Origin: Elephas maximus indicus
Lineage: Eukaryota > Chordata > Mammalia > Proboscidea > Elephantidae
Direction: 5' to 3'
Assembly (NCBI RefSeq): GCF_024166365.1
Contig: NC_064830.1
Span: forward strand, 93,116,968-93,180,967
DNA: 64,000 bases
The notes beneath the pieces are model-generated. The model did no database searches and had not been told where the DNA came from. It was given only the letters and a program-made list of their open reading frames with translations. The position numbers were made by a program, and so were the translations under genes. Shown here piece by piece: positions 1 through 10,601 of the stretch. The number at the start of each line of letters is the position of its first letter. Positions within the stretch are counted from its first letter, which is position 1.

Positions 1-1672
1 CAAGTTCTGGGGTTAGGACATGGACATATTTTGGCGGGGCCACCATCCAGCCCATCACAGATGGAGACCTATTTCCCAGGATTGTATTATTCAGGGTAAC
101 ATGTCACATGAGAGAAAACCCCAAACCTTAGGTTCATAACTCAATATAAAGGTTTAATTTTTGTTCATGTGAAGTCTATTGTGGGTCAGGCTGCCTTCTG
201 TCATCTTATAACTTTATTATCTGAAACTTGTGTTCTTCTAAGATTGCTGGGGCAGGAGAAGAGAGAGATGGAGGAAGCATACTGGCTTGTCACTGCTTCA
301 GCCCAGAAATGGCTCAGGTCAGTTCTGCTCACATCCTATTGGCCAGAACCAGTCATGTGAGCCCAGGCTAATCACAAAGGATACTGAGAAATAAAGAAGC
401 ACATGGCAAATTGGTGAGCATTTACAGTCCTGCTAGAGGACTGTGAGTGTTTAAAGAAACAGGATTCACATGAGAGGGTAAGGAAGGGCTGTAGCAGAGC
501 CTCAAGATGTCAGAAATGAATCTAAATCAGGACTGATGGAGGATTTATGCCAAGCCGACTTTCAAGATGGCATCTGGTGGTCCTGATTCATGGGCAGAGA
601 GTTCGCACACATGTCTCACTTGGGGCCTGGCTGGGGCGGCACAAGGCCATACACCTGGGATACCTCCTTGTGCTGGCTCAGCATTCCTGCCTACTCCTCC
701 AGTCAACCTAGAGGGTCTCTGGGAAGCTCTCATGGCCTGAAATGGCCATTCCTAATGGTCAGGGCACATGGATTCAAAACCCTGATCCACTACTGACTCA
801 CTCTGCGCCCCCAAGAAAATCAATCATGGGTCCTTCCCAGCCGTCTCAGTTTTCCTCTTTGTAAAATGGGGGGGGGGGGGGGGTAATGAGGTCACTATGA
901 GAATTCCACGATGTTTATACAGGGCTTGGAGCCAGTTTCTAACAGGTGCTCAGGGAGGAGATTTGTCTAAGGCTGCTTCATCTTCCATGATACAAGACAA
1001 GCTCCCCAAAGGCCGAGCCGTCACTCCCTCACACTCCACCACCCCTCCCTTGGGCTGGCACTTCACAGGACCTATGGCCTTCCCCACCAGTATCTCCATC
1101 AACCTCTATTGTAGCATCAGGCTCCATTACTCAAAAGACACTCCAGCCTTCAGCTAAGCCCTGCCTGCAGGAAGCCCTCTGTGATTTCCCGAGCTCTTGT
1201 GAGTTTGGGGAGTGGATGTGTTTCTGGCAGTCCTAGGGTTCTGGATAGGGAGGAGGTAATTCAGCAATGAGGCTCTCCCTTGTCCTTGGATCCTGCCTAC
1301 CCACTGAGCAGCCTCCCACAGCTGGGCAGTGTGGCTACACAGCTGGATCTCCTCATGCAGCATCTGCCCTCTTCAAGCCAGCAGCTGCAGATCATGGAAA
1401 GTCAGGGTGGCAGAAAGTTCAGGAGGGCAGAGCCTGGTGTGGCTGGAGTAAACGGCCTGATGAGGTGCCCTCTACTTTTAGGGGTGGGAGGGTGGAGGCC
1501 CCCAGGGACGCCTCCCCCCTGGCTTGAGACAGCTGAGCTTGAAAGCACCCGCCTAAACTATGGGGGCAGATGTACCAAGTCCTATTCCTTGCCCTGATGC
1601 TGATTTAGCATGTGGCCTTACAACAACCCCTTTCCTGTTCAGGTCTCAGCTTGCTCATCTTGTAAAATGGAG
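1..1672. other. Left-edge intergenic sequence
   Basis: No coding gene is supported. All reading frames here are short and carry no recognisable domain. Positions about 765-900 look like an old MIR (CTCAGTTTTCCTCTTTGTAA followed by AATGGG) that ends in a run of 16 G at 868-883. Positions about 130-420 resemble a decayed interspersed repeat, but I cannot name it. The rest looks unique. Confidence 0.5.
868..883. repeat. Poly-G homopolymer (G16)
   Basis: Sixteen consecutive G bases follow a MIR-like tail. Runs of this length are unstable and often mis-sized in assemblies. Confidence 0.9.
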
Positions 1673-2288
1673 TGTTATGGATTGAATTGTGTCCCCCCAA
1701 AATATGTGTTGGAATCCTAACCTCTGTACTTGTAGAGGAGCCCTCATGGTGTAGTGGTTAAGAGCTTGGCTGCCAAACAAAAGATTGGTACTTCAAATCC
1801 TCCAGCAGCTCCTTGGAAACCCCATGGAGCAGTTCTACTCTGCCCTATAGGGTACCTATAAGTTGGAATAGACTCAATGACAATGGGCCAGGGTCTGCTA
1901 CACTTGTAGATGTAATCCCATTTGGGCATAGTGTTTTCTTTGTTATGTTAAAGAGGCCATATCAGTGTAGGGTGTGTCCTGAACCTAATCGCTTCCAGGT
2001 TATACGGAGCAGCATAGACACAGAGGTGAGCAAACACAAATGGAGAGGGGTGGGGGGATAGATGTCCTGAGAAGATTGCCAAGGAACCGAGGAATGCCAG
2101 AGCTACAGAAGCTGACACAAGGATCTTCCCGCACAGCCCACGGAGAGACAGCCTTCCCCTATAGCTGGTGCCCTGAATTTAGACTTCTAGCCTCCTAAAC
2201 TGTGAGAAAAATGCGTTTTTGTTCTTTAAAGCCACCTACTTGTGGTATTTGTGTTGTTACACCAGCACAGCTCTAGAAAACTAAGACA
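1673..2288 (+). repeat. MaLR/ERVL-type LTR, copy 1, split by an AfroSINE
   Basis: The element begins TGTTATGGATTGAATTGTGT and ends CTAAGACA, so it has the TG...CA ends of an LTR. Near its 3' end is the phrase GACTTCTAGCCTCC with a CTGTGAGAAAAATG stretch, as in MLT1-like LTRs. Four more copies of the same family lie in the window (38852, 40704, 47207, 62665). This copy is interrupted at 1737-1901 by a SINE. Clean 5-bp target duplications are not visible. The family assignment rests on recalled consensus similarity. Confidence 0.7.
1737..1901 (+). mobile_element. AfroSINE inside LTR copy 1
   Basis: A tRNA-derived head (GAGCCCTCATGGTGTAGTGG) is followed by the family body (GCAGTTCTACTCTGCCCTAT) and an RTE-like tail. 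A perfect 9-bp target-site duplication, ACTTGTAGA, flanks it at 1728-1736 and 1902-1910. The SINE is therefore younger than the LTR. Confidence 0.9.
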
Positions 2289-5200
2289 CGGGGTCACAAC
2301 TCATCCCACCTACCTTAGAGCTCTAGCTGCAAATCACTTGGGAATGGGCCAGCGTGGAGCTGGGGTGGAGATGGAGGGTGTACGAGCCAGAAGGACCCTC
2401 TGTTGGGATCTGAAAGTCTGCCTTGGACGAGCTCTGGGCTGGATAGCAACTCTGGCTCCTTGGGAATCCAGGCGGGACACAGACGACAGCACTGGGCCTG
2501 AGGGCCGTTCTTGCATGGTCCCTTGTCTCTCCCCAAGACTGAAATCTGCTGCTTGTCCTGGACGGAACTCTCTTTTTCCATCTCTCATCCTCAGAAGCAC
2601 CCCATAAAATACCAAAAATAAACACCGTGCATGGCTTTCATTTGGAGAGAGCTGTCTTTCTGCTTTTATTACTTCTTACCACGACATACCAGCCTTTCAT
2701 CTTTGCACATGTGGGTCAGTGACCCCGGGAGCCGGGCCAAAGGTGGTGCATCCAGGCCTCTTTGGGAAAACGAGGACTAGCCTGCTTGAATGATGGGGTA
2801 AGCACAGAGGGCTGCCTGGGGGAGGCAGGAAACTGAATAGACAAGGAGACCCTGGGCCTGGGCCTGGGCCTTGAAGGATCAGTAGAAGTTGATCAGGTGG
2901 GAAATGTGGAGGAAAAGCATTCCCGGTGCAGAGACAGAGGCAGGATGGACTGGTGGGTTCAGGGAGCAAAGGCAAGTTCAGCGAGGCTGGAGGTTTGAGT
3001 GCCCTGGGGTGGAGAAGAGATCCAGAGAGGCTGGGAGGGAGGGACTGTGGAGGCCTTGATGCCCTGCTAAGGAGCTGGACTCTAACCTGAAGGCAGAGGG
3101 GAGCCAGGGAGGAATGTAAGGGGGTGGGGTGGGGCTGGAGGTGGGGGACACGCCGGTACACCTGCCCCAGGGTCAGCATTTGTGATAGAATCCCATCTTG
3201 TTGTGTAGGTGGGGGGCCTGGAGAGGGGGTGGCAACGTGGCTTTTTCTGTCCCCAAATTCAACTTCCTCTCTGAGGAAAAGATAGTCCTCAAAAAAAAAA
3301 ATCTGAAAGGAGCCACCACATAAAATGACTCCTTAAAAAAAAAGTCAACATTTCCATGATTTTTGTAGAATTAATCAGGAGCACATGTGTTCTATTTTTC
3401 ATAAATTGCATGGGATCAAAAGGGAAGGAAAAAACTCTTAGGGTAAAAGACAATATGAGTCCCATCACCAGAGCAGCACCCCACACTGCTGGCTCAGAGT
3501 GCCGGGCCTTCCTGCCATCCAGCGTTCCCTGAGCACCCACTGGACGTGGGCCCCAGGGTGGGCACAGGACATGGAGGGGCTCAGATGTGGCCCAGACCCC
3601 CAGATGCTCACAGGTGGGAGGAGCACTGGGGACTGGGTGATGGCAGTCAGTGTAACCAGTGTGGGAGAGGAAGCTGAGGCTGGGGCATCCAGAGGAGTCC
3701 TCCAGCTCAGCTCTGGGAAGAAAACAGGACAAGGAATGATTAGAGATGAGTCTAGGTGGGTGAGCTGGGGATAGGTCAGGACTGCTAAAGAGTCTGGATT
3801 TTCCCTGGAACTTTTCCCCATGGCCATCGCATTCCACTATCCAAGAGGAAGGGAGTATGGGAAGGGTCCTGCACTTGGAGTCAGAACCTTGATTCGAGCT
3901 CCCTCTTACAGTATGACCTCTGGCCTAACCAGATGAGGCTTAATGCTCTCATCTGTAAATTGTGGACCATAATGAGGCCTACTTCCCCACCTAGGGAAGC
4001 TAGAGGAGCTAGAGGAGCTGGGGCCATGTGGACAGGTGGGGCCTCACTCACCTCGTCCTTACCCCCACTGGCCTTACCTGGGGTCTGCCAGCTGTGGGGG
4101 CTGCATTTAGGGGTGGGAGAAGGCAGGAAACAAAGTTCCTCAGGCCTCAACCCAGGTGATGCCCTGCATGCCCCAAAGGACCAGTGGTTCCTCTGCCAAG
4201 AGGGGCTGCAGCCTCCGTTGACCTGTACACTCTTGTGGCCATCCTAGGACAGAGTGAGGTCAGGAGCCCAGCCTAGACACGGTGCTAGGAGACCGTCTGG
4301 TACCTACTTTAGCCTCAAGGCCTAGCTACCTCCTGTGCCCCCACCCCCCAGGAGAGCACAGCACTCTGCCCGCCGCCAGCCCGCCTCTGCAGTGGGCGCC
4401 CTTCCAGCCTGCCAGGCGGGCGGGCACACCAGGTGGCTGCAGGGGCTGAGGTAATCTGGCTAGACTGGCTGCCATCTTGGCACGTCCCGAGACGCCTGGG
4501 GCTGGGGGGAGCTTCAAAAGGAAAATGAATGTCTCTTAGCAGCAATTAGAGGAAATTATTTAGATAGAAATCTTGTTTTATATCTCCTCATCCTTGTTTT
4601 TCAATCCCCACCCTTTGATTTCATTTTTCTACGGGGATTCTCAGAAAGACTCACTGAAAGCCCTGATACACAGCAACATAATTAATGGAGGGCACACCTG
4701 GTGCAGTGGCCTCTCTTCTGGAGGCTTCTTTGAGGCGTTGTGCCTTTTAACCCAGCCCTAAGGTCTTCCAGAGGGCCAAGGGCAGTGCCCCTCTGTGGGC
4801 AGTCATAGGTGGGCCCTCAGCTCTGCCCTGGCTGCTTTTCCACTGCCCAGGGGAGGGTAGCACTGGGGCCACAGACCCAGCGAAGGTCACAGAATTAGGG
4901 GGCGGTGTGGTGCTGTGGGGAGGGAGCAATGGGGTGGCCTTGGTGAGAGCTAACTCCCTTCCTCTCTCAGCAGGGACCCCCTCGGGCCCCTGCAGTCCTA
5001 CCTCCTTAGCCTGGCACGCAAAGCCCTGCACATCCATCCCTGCCAGCTTCCCTGGCCTTGTCCCTTGCCCCCTCCACCACACATCTCCCCACTTCAGTTG
5101 CCCAGATGCCTGGCTTGTCCCAGACACACTCAGGCTCCTGCATAACCTTGGCATGAGGTAAACGACCTTCTCCTCTTTCCCTAGCTGGCCAACCCTGCTC

Positions 5201-5309
5201 CTCCTTCCAGGTCGAGCTCTACTTCCATTCCTCAAAGAGGCTTACTCAGATCCCACCCACTAGAACCACTGAAGCCCCGAGCACTAGAACCAGGCCTTTG
5301 CTTTCATCT
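2289..5309. other. Intergenic; old repeats only
   Basis: No gene is supported. About 2760-3120 reads like a very old interspersed repeat, with a short GGGCCT reiteration near 2851-2870. About 3855-3990 is a plausible MIR (GGAGTCAGAACCTTGATTCG, then CTCATCTGTAAATTGTGG). About 5180-5260 is L2-like. About 4520-4700 is an AT-richer block in GC-richer surroundings and is noted as a possible conserved non-coding element. The minus-strand reading frame at 2697-3179 has no known domain and is G/C-biased. Confidence 0.5.
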
Positions 5310-5319
5310 CATAACACTG

Positions 5320-5845
5320 GGTTTTTTTTTGTTTTTGTTTTTTTATTGAACTTTAGATGAAGGTTTACAGAACAAACTAGTTTCTCATCAAACAGCATAC
5401 ACATTGTTGTATGACATTGGTTAACAACCCCAGGACATGTCAACACTCTACCTTCTCAACCCCGGGTTCCCTATGACCAGCTTTCCCTTCTACCTTCCAG
5501 TCCCTGCCCCAGGCTGGTGTGCCCCTTTAATCCTGTTTTGTTCCATGGGCCTGTTCAATCTTTGGCTTAAGGGTGAACCTCAGGAGTGACCTCATTACTG
5601 AGCTGAAAGGGTGTCTGGGGGCCATACTCCCAGGGTTTCTCCAGTTTCTGTCAGGCCAGCAAGTCTGGTCTTTCTTTTTGAGTGAGAATTTTGTTCTACA
5701 TTTTTCTCCGGCTCTGGCCAGGACCCTCTATTGTGATCCCTGTCAGAGCAGTCAGTGGTGGTAGTAGGGCACCATCTAGTTGTACTGGACTCAGCCTGGT
5801 GGAGGCCATGGTAGATGTGGTCCATTAGTCCTTTGGACTAATGAC
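5320..5845 (-). mobile_element. 5'-truncated LINE 3' end (poly-T led), copy A
   Basis: The insertion opens with a T-rich run, the reverse complement of a poly(A) tail, so it is a minus-strand retroposon. A perfect 10-bp duplication, CATAACACTG, flanks it at 5310-5319 and 5846-5855. This is diagnostic of L1-type target-primed insertion. It shares CACCATCTAGTT and neighbouring phrases with the larger insertion at 49130-50258. It is probably an afrotherian L1 3' UTR, but no protein-coding part is present to prove this. Confidence 0.75.
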
Positions 5846-6024
5846 CATAACACTGATTTATAACTAGTCTCAAAGTCAGGGAGCAGATCTGCTTCATCTT
5901 AAGGCCCCCTGCACTGGGCTTGGGCCACAATGGGCTTTGATAAGTTTCTGCTTCAATAAATGACACCCAGTGACAATGACTGCCTGATTAAGTGAATGAA
6001 TGAGCAAATGAATGGAGTTTAATG

Positions 6025-6240
6025 GAAAAGACATCTGGAACAAGGAGTCAAGAGACTAATCTAGACCCCTGCCTCAGTCTTTTTCTTCCCTGTGTGAAAT
6101 GGGGCAAGTCGCCTTACCTCTCTGAGCCTCTGTTTTCAACTCTATAGAATGGAATTAATAGTTCTAGCCCTGCCTTCAAAACAGTTGTGGGGATAAAACA
6201 AGATAAAGAAGTTGAGGGTGTTTTGTAATTATATCAGAGA
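6025..6240 (+). repeat. MIR SINE
   Basis: The MIR core is recognisable: GGGGCAAGTCGCCTTACCTC, then TCTGAGCCTCTGTTTTCAAC, then a GGGGATAAAACAAG stretch. It is highly diverged. Confidence 0.65.
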
Positions 6241-6246
6241 TCCATA

Positions 6247-6540
6247 CATCATTCACCCAACCATCCATCTACCTACCCATCCATCCATCTACCCACCAAT
6301 CTAGTCATCTACCCATCCATCCATCTACCCATCAACCCACCCATCCATCTGTCCGTCCGTCCGTCTGTCCGTCCATCCGTCCATCCATCCATCCATAATC
6401 TGTTCATTCATTAACCCATATAACCATCCACCCATCATTCCTTCATCCATCCATCTTCCACCCATCATCAACCATCCATTCATCATCCATCCACCCACCC
6501 ACCAACCCATCCATCCAATCACTCATCCAATCATCTATTC
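6247..6540. repeat. (TCCA)n/(ATCC)n tetranucleotide repeat
   Basis: Nearly 300 bases are made of CCATCCATC, CCACCCATC and GTCCGTCC units with interruptions. The minus-strand open frame across it (rich in Gly, Trp, Met and Asp) is only the repeat translated. Confidence 0.95.
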
Positions 6541-8924
6541 ATCGTCTCATGAACAACTCACTCAGGTCACTGTATGCCAACTCACTGTGTGCCAGACCTA
6601 TGTTGGGGCCTGTGGGACAAAGAAGGGTCATAAGCAAGACCTGCCTTCCAGGACTGCCCTCTCTGAGGGGCAGTAGCAGCAGAGAGGCACAGGCAGGAGC
6701 TGAGGGGAAAAGAAGAACTCTTCCAAGAGTGCAGCCCCAAACTGCTGCTGCTTCTTACCTATGCAGCTGTTCTTCTCAAGCTCAGCTTGCTTTTGCAAGT
6801 CCTAGGAGGCCATAAAAATTTCTACCAGGATTCCAGTTAGGAGGGTACATGGAGGGCATGGACACTGAGGTAGAGGTGAGAAGGCAGGAAAACCCAGACA
6901 TAGAAAAATTAAGAAGTTTGCACCAGACTATGTAATTACGAAGCTATTGAATTGGGATGTGAACCCAGAGCCATGTTCTTCACCTCTGCCTTGTACTGAC
7001 TGGTCAGCAACCTGGACTGGATGGGCCCTCCAGTCAAGTGCCCAGAAAGCCTCCAAAAAGTGGCTGTCTAGCATCCGTCCACTGACAAGAGGCTTACTGC
7101 CTTCCCAGGTAGCAAGACTCATCTATGAACAACCATGACTGTGAGATGCTCGTTCTTGAACTGAGGGCCCATGCTAGCCCTAGTTCTGCCCTCTGGATCC
7201 TATGTGTTCTTACTGCCCTGGAACGTCCCTGCAGAAACTTAAAGAGAGAGATGGTCTCCCTGAACCTTCTCTTCTCAGCCTAGGTAGTGCTTCTCCCTCC
7301 TCAGACCCTCACCTTCCAGCTGTCAGACTGGTACAGAAGGCCCAGTGCATAGATGAGGCCACAAGGGAGGTAGGGATGGCCCAGGGGCTCAGAGGAAGGA
7401 AAGTACCTTGTAGCATTAATTTGGGGATCTTAACCTCGTCCCTGGCCTTGTCCTATTCCTTCGAAGCATTAACTGTCACCATTCCCCAAATCCTTATTTA
7501 TTATTATTATTGAATAATAGTCTTCAGTAAATTAAGTTTGGGGAGTGGCCACAGCTGGCTCCTCTCTCCCTCACAGTCACTAGCCCACCCTTCCCATCTT
7601 ATACACCCCCTGGACCTCCATAAGCACTGGTCCTGTCCCAAGGACGGGACAAGTGGTAGTGAAAGCTCACCCTGTGGTTTGCTGGAGCCTGCTCATTCCA
7701 GCCCCAAGAGCTGATTGTTCATGCTTCAGGATTGTTGTAGTCCAGTTGACTTCATGTTGATATCTTGAAATCAGCTATAGTGAGAGTATTTATACCATGG
7801 GAATCGGCAAACGCTATAAATCACCCCCAGAGAGTTTACCAGCACACAACGGACCTGCCTCTCATCTTTCCTCTCCCCTTGGATTCCCAGCAGTCAAAGG
7901 GGAGGGGACTAGGTCTGCCTGACACCAGAGACCCCAGTCTTTCAAAGAGGCAGATGGCCCAATGCGAGCCTCTATTTTTAGCAGACATCATCCTATTCCA
8001 TACACAGCAGTTTCCTAGGAGCTGCCGGGGATTCAAGGGTGCAGCCACTCATTTTTGAGCAAACATGTGTTGAACACTACTTACCATCTGCCTGGCACTG
8101 AGCTGGGGAGTGGGGACACAGTGACGAGACAGAGCTGCTGTCCTCTGCTAGATCAGGGGGAAGGCTTACTCTGTGCCACATACATTTCAAACATTATCTC
8201 TGCCAAGCGAGTAGTCTTAGTCTGACCAATTCCAAAGACCCTGGCTTACACCCCAAAAATGATGGTGGTGGTAAATGTTTTTCTTTGTTGCCCTTCACTA
8301 TGGTTCTGAGAGGAAGACATTATTTACCCTATTTGCCTATAAGGACACTAAAGCTCAAAGGAGCAGACTTGCCCAACTTGTAAGCTTGAATGGAAATGCA
8401 GACCTCTTGCCCCTCAGTCCTGGGAGTGGTGCAGAGTTAGCCCCTCTTGGGTGAGGCCTTCATTTGGTAACCCTCAGTTCTTATTTCAGTTCTACTCATG
8501 ACCCCTGGGATGACTTGGGACAAGTCATTCCTCACCATCCAAGCCGTTCTGCCTCTCAGCCCTACCTTCCCTCTGAGCCCCAGACCCCAGTATCCCCTGC
8601 CATCTGGGTTTCACCGTGAGGGTGTCTCATGGATGCTGCAGCTTAGCATGTTCTAGACAAAACTCCATGCCTCTGTTTCCTCATTGGAATCACATTAGTT
8701 TCTATGTTACTAGATATTTTGAGGGTATAGTAATCTATTTTCTATGGGCTTGTGGTAGATAATCAATAAATATTAGCTATTAATTGACAGGGACATGTTC
8801 CCACTGTTCAGCTGGCAGTGGTACCCATGCATGTAGTCCACCTCTGAACACTCAAGCATCCACTGATCACTTTAAATACACACCAGTTCCCCATCAGGGC
8901 TGACACTGATGGGTGTTTGGTGGA
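6541..8924. other. Intergenic; no gene seen
   Basis: Mixed unique and weak MIR-like sequence. About 8280-8470 resembles a diverged MIR in reverse (CCTATTTGCCTATAAGGACA, then AAGCTCAAAGGAGC). No long open frame and no splice-consistent exon with a recognisable product was found. Confidence 0.5.
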
Positions 8925-9394
8925 TTAAAGATGGCCACAAAATGTCACTCCCATCAAGACATCTATTTCTGCTTCCTTTGAGTCTAGGCTGGCCCCATGA
9001 CTGCTTAATCAATAGAATTCAGTGGAAGTGATCCTGTGCCAGTTCTAGTCCTTGCCTTTAAGAAGACTGGCAGCTTCTGCTTTTTCCCTGTTGGAACACT
9101 TGTTTTGTGACACTCCCTCTCAGAACCCATACATCATATTACAAGAAGCCCAAAACATGGAGAGGCCATATGTAGGCACTCCCACTGATACCCCCAGCCA
9201 AGGTCCCAGTCAACATCCAGCATCAACCAGGTCCATGTGAGGGAGCCATCTTTGATGTTCCAGCCCAGTCAAGCCCCCAGATGATGGCAGCCTCAACTCA
9301 TATCACATGAAGCAGAAGAACCTCCTAGCTGAGCACAGACAACCCACAGAATCACAAGATTTAATAAAATGATTATTGGTTTAAGCCACTAAGT
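8925..9394 (+). repeat. MLT1-type MaLR LTR
   Basis: Characteristic MLT1 phrases occur in order: GATTAAAGATGGCCACAAAA, TGTGCCAGTTCTAG, GAAGACTGGCAGCTTCTGCT, and a terminal GGTTTAAGCCACTAAGTTTT. The 3' end is cut by the LINE insertion that follows. A second, partial copy of its 3' part lies near 11160-11235 (AGCCTCCCAGCTGAGCACAG). Confidence 0.8.
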
Positions 9395-10170
9395 TTTTTT
9401 AATTATTATTTTTCTGTTGTTATTGAAGATGTACACAGCAAAACATACACCAATTTAACATTTTCTACATGTACAATTCATTGACATTGATCACATTCTT
9501 CAAATTGTACACCCATTCTCACTCTCCTTTTCCTAATTATTTCTCCTCTATTAACATGAACTCACTGCCCTCTAAGTTCCTTCTCTAATCTTTTGAGTTG
9601 CTGTTGTCATTTTGATTCCATATAGTTAGTTCTTTGAAAGAACACAACACCTAAGGCAAATGTTCTTCACTAATTAAGCTAAACTATTTTTTTGTTTTAA
9701 AGAAGACTTCAGGGGATGTTTTTGGTTTAAAGCTTAAAGATTATCTCAGAACAATAGTTTTGGGGGTGCCTCCAGCCTCTATGCCTCCAGAAAGTCTAGA
9801 TTCCAAGAGATTTTGAAATTCTGTTCCTCATTTTTACCACTTTTGATCAGAATTCTTCTATAGATTCTTTGTTCAGTAATGGTAGCTGGGCACAGTCCAG
9901 TTCTTTTTGTCTCATGGCAAAGGAGGCAGTTCTTCCTGGAGGAAATAAGCCATGCATTCCATTTGCTCCTCCCACTCCTGACTCTCCTTCTGACTCCTGA
10001 CTCTCTTTCTTCCTCTGTTGCTCCAGGCAAATAGAGACTAATTGTTGTATTTTGGATGGCCGCTTGCAAGCTTTTAAGACCTCAGGCACTGTGCAAGGAA
10101 CTAGGAGGTAGAACAGAATAAACCACTTAATTTTGAGGCAGTTTTTTAGGCAGCAATATATAACCATTTT
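9395..10170 (-). mobile_element. LINE 3' end, copy B
   Basis: Minus-strand, T-rich at its left end, inserted in the MLT1 tail. It shares GGATGGCCGC...CTTTTAAGACCTCAGGCACTG with the corresponding part of the element at 49130-50258, so both belong to one family. The boundaries are approximate because no target duplication was found. Confidence 0.6.
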
Positions 10171-10257
10171 TGATATTTATAAGTATTTCTAAACACTTAT
10201 TGATTGTTTTTTTTTTTTTTCTTTTTTTTAGAAGATTAGTCTTTCTACACTGCAGAA

Positions 10258-10593
10258 CAGGGGTCAGAAAACCTCAGTCCCCAGGCCAAATTCAGCTTGC
10301 TGCCTTTTTTTTGTAAGCTGAAAGGTAAGAATGTTTTTTACATTTTGAAGTGGTTGGAAAAAAATCAAAAGAATATTATTTTGTGACTCATGAAAATTAT
10401 ATGAAATTTAAATTTCAGTATGAATAACTAAAGTTTAATTGGAGCACATTTGTGTTCATTCATTGACATATTGTCTATGGCTATTTTTGAGCTACAACGG
10501 CAGAGTTGAGTACTTGGGACAGAGACCATACGGCCCAAAAGGCCTAAAATATTTACTAGCTGGCCATTTACAGGAAAAGTTTACTAGCCCCTG
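10258..10593. mobile_element. hAT-Charlie non-autonomous DNA transposon
   Basis: The ends are inverted (CAGGGGTCAGAAA at the left; TTACTAGCCCCTG at the right). An 8-bp duplication flanks it, CTGCAGAA at 10250-10257 and CTGTAGAA at 10594-10601, with one mismatch. Eight-bp duplications are the hAT hallmark. The interior reads AAATATTTACTAGCTGGCC and CATATTGTCTATGGC, as in Charlie-derived MERs. There is no coding capacity. Confidence 0.88.
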
Positions 10594-10601
10594 CTGTAGA
10601 A

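Noticed and set aside
1737..1901. tRNA gene-like head of SINEs (here and in other copies)
   Set aside because: Box A/B-like promoter text is joined to a long non-tRNA body and tail with target duplications; these are SINEs, not tRNA genes.
6325..6522. Trp/Gly/Met/Asp-rich minus-strand frame
   Set aside because: It is the translation of the TCCA tetranucleotide repeat.
6247..6540. Possible CRISPR-like regular repeat
   Set aside because: Units are 4 bp and contiguous with no spacers; this is a eukaryotic simple repeat.
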